Of a DNA stretch of 45,239 bases, positions 40,634-45,239 are shown piece by piece. The first letter of the stretch is position 1, and each line of letters opens with the position of its first letter. Source of the DNA: Alicyclobacillus pomorum DSM 14955 (GTDB taxonomy: Bacteria > Bacillota > Bacilli > Alicyclobacillales > Alicyclobacillaceae). The DNA is taken from contig NZ_AXAR01000005.1 of assembly GCF_000472905.1 (NCBI RefSeq), positions 1 through 45,239 of the forward strand. The letters run 5' to 3'. The position numbers and the translations under genes are program-made. The notes under the pieces were generated by a model. The model saw only the letters and a list, made by a program, of their open reading frames with translations. It was not told the origin of the DNA and made no database searches.

Positions 40634-41860
40634 ATGGTGAACCAAGAGAGATTGTGGCAGCGTCTGATGGCACTCGGCGAAATCGGAAAGCAACCGTCCG
40701 GTGGCATCACGCGGTTGTCCTTTACTGCAGAGGAGCGCGCAGCCAAAAACTTGGTTCGGCAGTGGATGATTGAGGCAGGATTAGCTGTCCGAGAGGATGC
40801 GGTCGGCAACCTGATAGGGCGGAGAGAGGGACGAGATGCAGGGGCGGCGGTGGTACTGGCGGGATCGCACCTGGATTCGGTGTTGAATGGGGGCAACTTC
40901 GATGGACCGCTTGGCGCCTTGTCGGCGGTTGAGGCTATGCAGTGTATGAACGAGGCGGGGGTTCAGACCGATAGGCCCATTGAAGTCATTGCGTTCACGG
41001 ACGAAGAGGGCGCTCGGTTTCGGTTCGGTATGATTGGCAGTCGGGCACTCGCCGGAACCCTAACATTGGATGAACTTGAAGCGACCGATTCGGATGGCGT
41101 TCGCATTCTCGACGCCATGCGACAAGCCGGATTGAATCCGGCGAAGATCTCCGAGGCCGCCCGCTCCAAAGGTTCCGTTCACGCGTACGTGGAAGTGCAC
41201 ATTGAGCAAGGCAAGGTCCTGGAGCAGGCAGGCTTGCCGGTAGGCGTAGTCACAGGTCTCGCGGGCCCGTTGTGGTTGAAGTTTACCATCATTGGACAAG
41301 CGTCACATGCAGGGACGACGCCGATGTCGATGCGGCACGACGCGCTTGTGGGGGCGGCGGAAATTTTGCAGGTCATCGAGCATGAAACCCGTAAGGAGGA
41401 GCGAACGGTCGGTACAGTGGGACAATTCAGCGTCTTTCCGGGCGGGGTCAACATCATACCCGGACGTGTGGAATTCACGTTGGACTTGCGCGATGTCGAC
41501 GCTGATACGAGGCAGAACGTCGAGTTGCGGATCCGCCAACAGGCTAGGCAAATTTGCGATGCGCGTGGATTGGCGCTCGACGTTCAAGTATTGCAGGATA
41601 TCGACCCCGTTCACTGCTCTGTCGACATCCAGAATACGGTGTACGAAGCGTGTGCGGCACTTGGCCTCAAGGCCATTCCGGTGGTCAGTGGTGCGGGGCA
41701 CGATTGTATGCAGCTTCGGGACCTCTGTCCCGTGGGCATGATCTTCGTACGTTCGAAGGACGGTGTGAGTCACCATCCGGATGAGTGGAGTTCGCCGGAG
41801 GACTGTGCAGCAGGGGCGGCAGTTTTGTATCACACATTGTTGAAGCTCGCAACCGTCTGA
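40634..41860 (+). CDS. Zn-dependent hydantoinase/carbamoylase family amidase (M20)
   Basis: A 408-aa hydrolase of the N-carbamoyl-L-amino-acid hydrolase/allantoate amidohydrolase group. Metal-binding motifs appear as [26 protein letters not shown] and [18 protein letters not shown] and [13 protein letters not shown] close the active site. AAGGAGG about 10 nt before the ATG supports the start. It would release an L-amino acid from a carbamoyl or ureido compound. It follows the symporter by 73 bp in the same direction. Confidence 0.92.
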   Translation: MVNQERLWQRLMALGEIGKQPSGGITRLSFTAEERAAKNLVRQWMIEAGLAVREDAVGNLIGRREGRDAGAAVVLAGSHLDSVLNGGNFDGPLGALSAVEAMQCMNEAGVQTDRPIEVIAFTDEEGARFRFGMIGSRALAGTLTLDELEATDSDGVRILDAMRQAGLNPAKISEAARSKGSVHAYVEVHIEQGKVLEQAGLPVGVVTGLAGPLWLKFTIIGQASHAGTTPMSMRHDALVGAAEILQVIEHETRKEERTVGTVGQFSVFPGGVNIIPGRVEFTLDLRDVDADTRQNVELRIRQQARQICDARGLALDVQVLQDIDPVHCSVDIQNTVYEACAALGLKAIPVVSGAGHDCMQLRDLCPVGMIFVRSKDGVSHHPDEWSSPEDCAAGAAVLYHTLLKLATV

Positions 41861-41865
41861 TGTGG

Positions 41866-41894
41866 TTGACTAGATTCTTTACTGTATCTAGAAT
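41866..41894 (+). promoter_or_regulatory. Sigma-A promoter for the acyl-CoA synthetase
   Basis: A -35 TTGACT (41866-41871) and -10 TAGAAT (41889-41894) with a 17-nt spacer lie 114 nt before the start codon. Confidence 0.65.
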
Positions 41895-42007
41895 TACTAA
41901 CAATAGTAGTTTTCTCAACATTCGTGTAATCGGTTTCATTTATTGGAAAACGGTGTGGTCAGAGGAGTGGCGTTTTAACGAATAGACTGTCCAGAGGAGG
42001 CACACGC

Positions 42008-43696
42008 ATGCAAAGACAAACGGAAGACGATGTCAGAGTCATCATAGATGACACCTTGAACATGGAGGACCCACTGGCTCTGGTGAGCAGGTGGGTGGAG
42101 GAATACAGCCATCCGGTCGGATCAGTCGCTCACTATCTCTGCGACCGACACGATGGGGATAAAATCGCATTGAACTACGAGGATGCAACAGGGCAGAGAC
42201 AATCCTTTACGTTCGCCGACTTACACGACCTCTCCGCCCGGTTTGCAAGTGTTTTGCGAGACTTGGGAATCGGCCACGGGGATAGGGTCGCCATTCTCTT
42301 GCCGAAAAGTCCAGAACTGGTCATCGCTGTCCTTGCTGTGTGGCGACTCGGTGCCGTGCACGTGCCTCTTTTCACTGCGTTCGGTCCGCAGGCCATCGCC
42401 CATCGCGTGGAGAATAGTGGTGCGCGTGTGATGATCACCGACACAGCCAATCGATCCAAGCTGGACGGAACGACTGACGGTGTGGGTGCCGTCAACACCG
42501 AGCGCGTGCGCGTGGTGACGGTTGCCAGAGGGGATGACACGCTTTGCGCTTCAGACGTCTCTTTTCGGGAGGCGCTCGCCACGGCAGCGCCGTTGAGCGA
42601 GTCTGTTTCAGTTTCTGGAGACGACCTGTTCATCCTGCTCTATACCTCTGGCACAGCAGGACATCCCAAGGGGGTGGAGGTACCTGTTCGGGCGCTTGCT
42701 GCGTTTGAGGCGTACATGCGCTTCGGGCTGGACCTGCGGCCGGACGATGTGTTCTGGAACATGGCCGACCCAGGTTGGGCCTATGGGTTGTACTACGGGC
42801 TGGTCGGTCCTCTCCTTTTGGGGAACACGACGATGATGGTGAATGCGCCATTTGATGCGAACGAAGTCTATCGCCGCTTAAGGGAATATCGCGTCACCAA
42901 CTTCACTGCTGCCCCTACCGTCTACCGGTCCATGCGCGCGAAGGGTGTGCCGGAGGGCCTGAAGGACCAGCTGTACCTGCGCGTCCTCTCGAGCGCGGGG
43001 GAACCGCTCAACCCGGACGTCGTCGACTGGGCGGAGACAAACCTGGGCTTGCCCATTCACGACCACTACGGCCAAACCGAGCATGGCATGGTGGTCAACA
43101 ACCACCACTTTCCATCCTTGCAGCGTCCTATTCGCTCGGGTTCGATGGGACATCCCATGCCAGGATACCGGATTATGGTTGTCAATTCTGAAGGGATGGA
43201 ACTTCCTCCAGGCACGGAGGGACAGGTGGCGGTGGACATCGAACAATCTCCACTGTACTGGTTCCGGGGTTACTTCGGTGATCCGGTGCGGACGGCAGAA
43301 CGCTTTCCGGTGGGTCCGCGCTATTACTTCATGGGAGACGCGGCGAGCCAAGATGCCGATGGATACATCTATTTCTCTGGCCGTGCGGATGACATCATTA
43401 GCAGCGCCGGCTACCGAATTGGTCCCTTCGAGGTGGAGAGCGCTTTGATGGGACACGACGCGGTGGCGGAAGCGGCGGCGGTCGGCGTGCCTGATGAGCG
43501 GCGCGGGGAGATTGTGAAGGCATACGTCGTGTTGCGTCCTGGGCACACTCCCTCAGACGCATTGGCGAAAGAATTGCGGGAATTTGTCAAAGGCACCTTG
43601 TCTGCACATGCCTACCCGCGTGAAATCGAATTCGTCGAATCCTTGCCGAAGACACCGAGTGGCAAGGTACAACGTTTCCTATTACGACGCCAATAA
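42008..43696 (+). CDS. AMP-dependent acyl-CoA synthetase (acetyl-CoA synthetase-like)
   Basis: A 562-aa adenylate-forming ligase converting a carboxylate, ATP and CoA to acyl-CoA. Landmarks are the P-loop-like YTSGTAGHPKGV, the core DHYGQTEHG, the hinge FSGRADDIISSAGYRIGPFE and the C-terminal catalytic Lys in TPSGKVQR. The segment WNMADPGWAYGLYYG is typical of acetyl-/propionyl-CoA synthetase relatives. AGAGGAGG about 7 nt upstream supports the ATG. It has its own promoter and could activate acids from the amidohydrolase reactions or supply PHA precursors. Confidence 0.93.
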   Translation: MQRQTEDDVRVIIDDTLNMEDPLALVSRWVEEYSHPVGSVAHYLCDRHDGDKIALNYEDATGQRQSFTFADLHDLSARFASVLRDLGIGHGDRVAILLPKSPELVIAVLAVWRLGAVHVPLFTAFGPQAIAHRVENSGARVMITDTANRSKLDGTTDGVGAVNTERVRVVTVARGDDTLCASDVSFREALATAAPLSESVSVSGDDLFILLYTSGTAGHPKGVEVPVRALAAFEAYMRFGLDLRPDDVFWNMADPGWAYGLYYGLVGPLLLGNTTMMVNAPFDANEVYRRLREYRVTNFTAAPTVYRSMRAKGVPEGLKDQLYLRVLSSAGEPLNPDVVDWAETNLGLPIHDHYGQTEHGMVVNNHHFPSLQRPIRSGSMGHPMPGYRIMVVNSEGMELPPGTEGQVAVDIEQSPLYWFRGYFGDPVRTAERFPVGPRYYFMGDAASQDADGYIYFSGRADDIISSAGYRIGPFEVESALMGHDAVAEAAAVGVPDERRGEIVKAYVVLRPGHTPSDALAKELREFVKGTLSAHAYPREIEFVESLPKTPSGKVQRFLLRRQ

Positions 43697-44024
43697 AGGC
43701 TGGATTGCGTACGTGAAGGGAGCATCGGCTCCCCGTACTTCACACCATGGCCGGACCGGTGCTGACAGCCCGTCCGGCCTTGGTCGTTCCATGCCAACAC
43801 TTGACCTGCAACCGGCCTGACAGGCTGATTGCAGACCTCCACCTCCATCCTCTTTCGTTCCTCAAACGACTTCCTCATTTCGTTCATTGGTTTTTATCCG
43901 GCAACCATCACGCAACGAACCCATCTCTTTTACCGTGCACCCCCGGTATTCGCCAATTCTACTCCCCATGGGATGGGTGTCTTGTACCCCCTGCTCTGTC
44001 CGCCGATACACTAGGAGCAACTGT
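43697..44024. other. Intergenic region before the CotS-like gene
   Basis: Apart from a probable terminator at 43749-43784, I see no supported gene or RNA. Frames on either strand lack ribosome sites. A sporulation sigma promoter is expected here but none is clear. Confidence 0.4.
43749..43784 (+). terminator. Probable terminator after the acyl-CoA synthetase
   Basis: GGCCGGAC pairs perfectly with GTCCGGCC around a 15-nt loop, followed by TTGGT. The T run is weak. A second stem (GGGAGC/GCTCCC) precedes it. Confidence 0.5.
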
Positions 44025-44039
44025 GAGGGAGGGATAAAG

Positions 44040-45239
44040 GTGGCGGAGTACATGATTCGTCCTTGGATAAACGATGGATATGCAGATCCGGACATGACGG
44101 TGCCACCGGAAGTGGAGACCCTGGCCCAAAAGGTAATGTCTCGATACAACATGAAAGTCAACAACATGACACTCATTACCGCAAAGTCCGATAAAGGGGG
44201 GGCGATTTGGAAAATTGACACCAACCACGGACCGCGCAGCTTAAAGGTGTTGCACCGTGCACCGGAGCGAAGTCTTTTTTCTGTTGGAGCACAAGAATAT
44301 CTGGTGAAACAAAAAGCACGTGTGCCTGCCTTGATACCAACCAAAAAAGGAAAACAACGATACACGCAAGCGGGGGGGAAGTTGTGGATTGTCACGGACT
44401 GGGAGGAATCTCTCATTCCGGCCTCCAAAATTGACCTCACTGGTGCCCAAGAACTATGTTACGGCCTCGGTGAGTTCCACCGCTTGTCCAGAGGGTATGT
44501 AGAGCCAAAAGGTGCGTACCACGCGTCGCGTCTATACCGCTGGCCGAAAACGTACGACAAAGTGCTGACGAAAATCGGCTGGTTTCGCACACTTGCACAG
44601 ACTTACTCGGATCTGCCGGCAAGTCGGACCCTGTTACAGGTTGTGGATAAATATGAGGAGCAGGCGCGACAGGCCATTCAACTGTTGGAGCAATCTCCGT
44701 ACACTCAACTAACCCAACGAGGCGAGGCGCAATGGGGGCTTGTTCACCAGGACTACGGCTGGTCGAACGGACAACCGGGACGCGGCGGCATTTGGATCAT
44801 CGATTTGGACGGCGTGGCGTTTGACTTGCCCGTTCGAGATTTAAGAAAACTGATTACTTCCACGATGGATGACATGGGCATGTGGGACGTGACCTGGATG
44901 CGCGGCATGATAGATGCGTACAGCAAGGCGTGCCCCATTGAATCGGAACTGTACGAAGTCCTACTCATTGACATGGCCTTGCCCAACGAGTTGTACAAGA
45001 ATATCAAGGAAATTGTCTACGATCCGACGACGTTCATGACCACAGAACTAGAGCCCTTATTACAGCGGCTTGAGATATCCGAGAGTACGAAGTGGTCGGC
45101 ATTGAAAGAACTTGGTCTGACTGCTAAGGGAGTCAAGGCAAAATGGACGGGGAAAAAGGCAAAGTGGACGGAGACAAAGGCAGAACGGACGGAGACAAAG
45201 GCAGAACGGACGGAGACAAAGGCAGAACGGACGGAGACA
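44040..45239 (+). CDS. CotS/YutH-type spore coat kinase-like protein with repeat tail (3' end cut by window)
   Basis: An open frame of exactly 400 codons with no stop before the window ends. The GTG start has GAGGGAGGG 6 nt upstream. Residues about 30-330 have the kinase-like fold of the spore-coat CotS/CotI family: N-lobe with ISRLKVLHRA-type strand (seen as GPRSLKVLHR), YGLGEFHRLSRGY, then catalytic-loop-like LVHQDYGWSNGQ and IIDLDGVAFDLPVRDL. From 45135 the tail is five perfect or near-perfect heptads (KAKWTGK, KAKWTET, then three KAERTET). It likely sits in the spore coat. The true length is unknown. Confidence 0.85.
   Translation, partial: MAEYMIRPWINDGYADPDMTVPPEVETLAQKVMSRYNMKVNNMTLITAKSDKGGAIWKIDTNHGPRSLKVLHRAPERSLFSVGAQEYLVKQKARVPALIPTKKGKQRYTQAGGKLWIVTDWEESLIPASKIDLTGAQELCYGLGEFHRLSRGYVEPKGAYHASRLYRWPKTYDKVLTKIGWFRTLAQTYSDLPASRTLLQVVDKYEEQARQAIQLLEQSPYTQLTQRGEAQWGLVHQDYGWSNGQPGRGGIWIIDLDGVAFDLPVRDLRKLITSTMDDMGMWDVTWMRGMIDAYSKACPIESELYEVLLIDMALPNELYKNIKEIVYDPTTFMTTELEPLLQRLEISESTKWSALKELGLTAKGVKAKWTGKKAKWTETKAERTETKAERTETKAERTET
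45135..45239 (+). repeat. 21-bp in-frame tandem repeat array reaching the window end
   Basis: Five 21-bp units (45135, 45156, 45177, 45198 and 45219). The last three are identical and the first two diverged. The window ends exactly at a unit boundary, so the array probably continues and may have stopped the assembly. Confidence 0.9.

Overview
The window looks like a chromosomal contig from a spore-forming Firmicute of the Alicyclobacillaceae type. The reasons are a carboxylesterase closely resembling Est2 of Alicyclobacillus acidocaldarius (same catalytic numbering at Ser155), a class IV-style polyhydroxyalkanoate (PHA) locus with a PadR-like phaQ, candidate Spo0A boxes, a CotS-type spore coat protein, strong AGGAGG ribosome sites and moderate GC. 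The left edge lies in a 5S rRNA. The right edge lies inside an in-frame 21-bp tandem repeat. Both are typical places for an assembly to break.

Layout. 1-4660: 5S rRNA, then minus-strand GNAT acetyltransferase, alpha/beta hydrolase, a membrane protein and a penicillin-acylase gene broken by three apparent 1-nt frameshifts. 4810-5350: three tRNAs (Gly-GCC, Ile2-like CAT, Gly-TCC). 5400-6750: an AT-rich patch with a small membrane protein and a lipoprotein. 6956-13000: Est2-like esterase, a MntH Mn transporter with a 39-aa membrane protein and MntR-like operators, a structured repeat element, an MGT-type glycosyltransferase, a c-di-AMP riboswitch with no obvious target, and an EamA transporter. 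13180-16000: two-component system (kinase split by an apparent frameshift) and a divergent secreted helical protein.

16340-24950 is the most unusual block: SCP2-like protein, Zn alcohol dehydrogenase, R2-like ligand-binding oxidase (R2lox) with every metal and crosslink residue, aldehyde dehydrogenase, UbiB/ABC1 kinase, then DUF6230, DUF6114 and two further proteins. A GAF-LuxR regulator follows. The order suggests oxidation of a hydrophobic substrate from alkyl group to alcohol to aldehyde to acid.

27640-33460 is the PHA locus: Spo0A-like boxes, a small phasin-like protein, phaR, phaB, phaC, a convergent alpha/beta hydrolase (possible depolymerase), then phaQ, phaP and a second reductase. 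The phaQ end and phaP start overlap within a 9-bp microrepeat. 33640-43700: MFS transporter, a second c-di-AMP riboswitch ahead of a LysM/SleB-type wall hydrolase, and a catabolic cluster (regulator, M20 amidohydrolase, DUF3311 + sodium:solute symporter, carbamoylase-type amidase, acyl-CoA synthetase). The window ends in the CotS-like gene.

Across the left and centre, a dispersed intergenic motif (consensus AGCGATTTGCAAAACG) occurs about a dozen times, several as inverted pairs around hairpins. I do not recognise it as a described repeat family.
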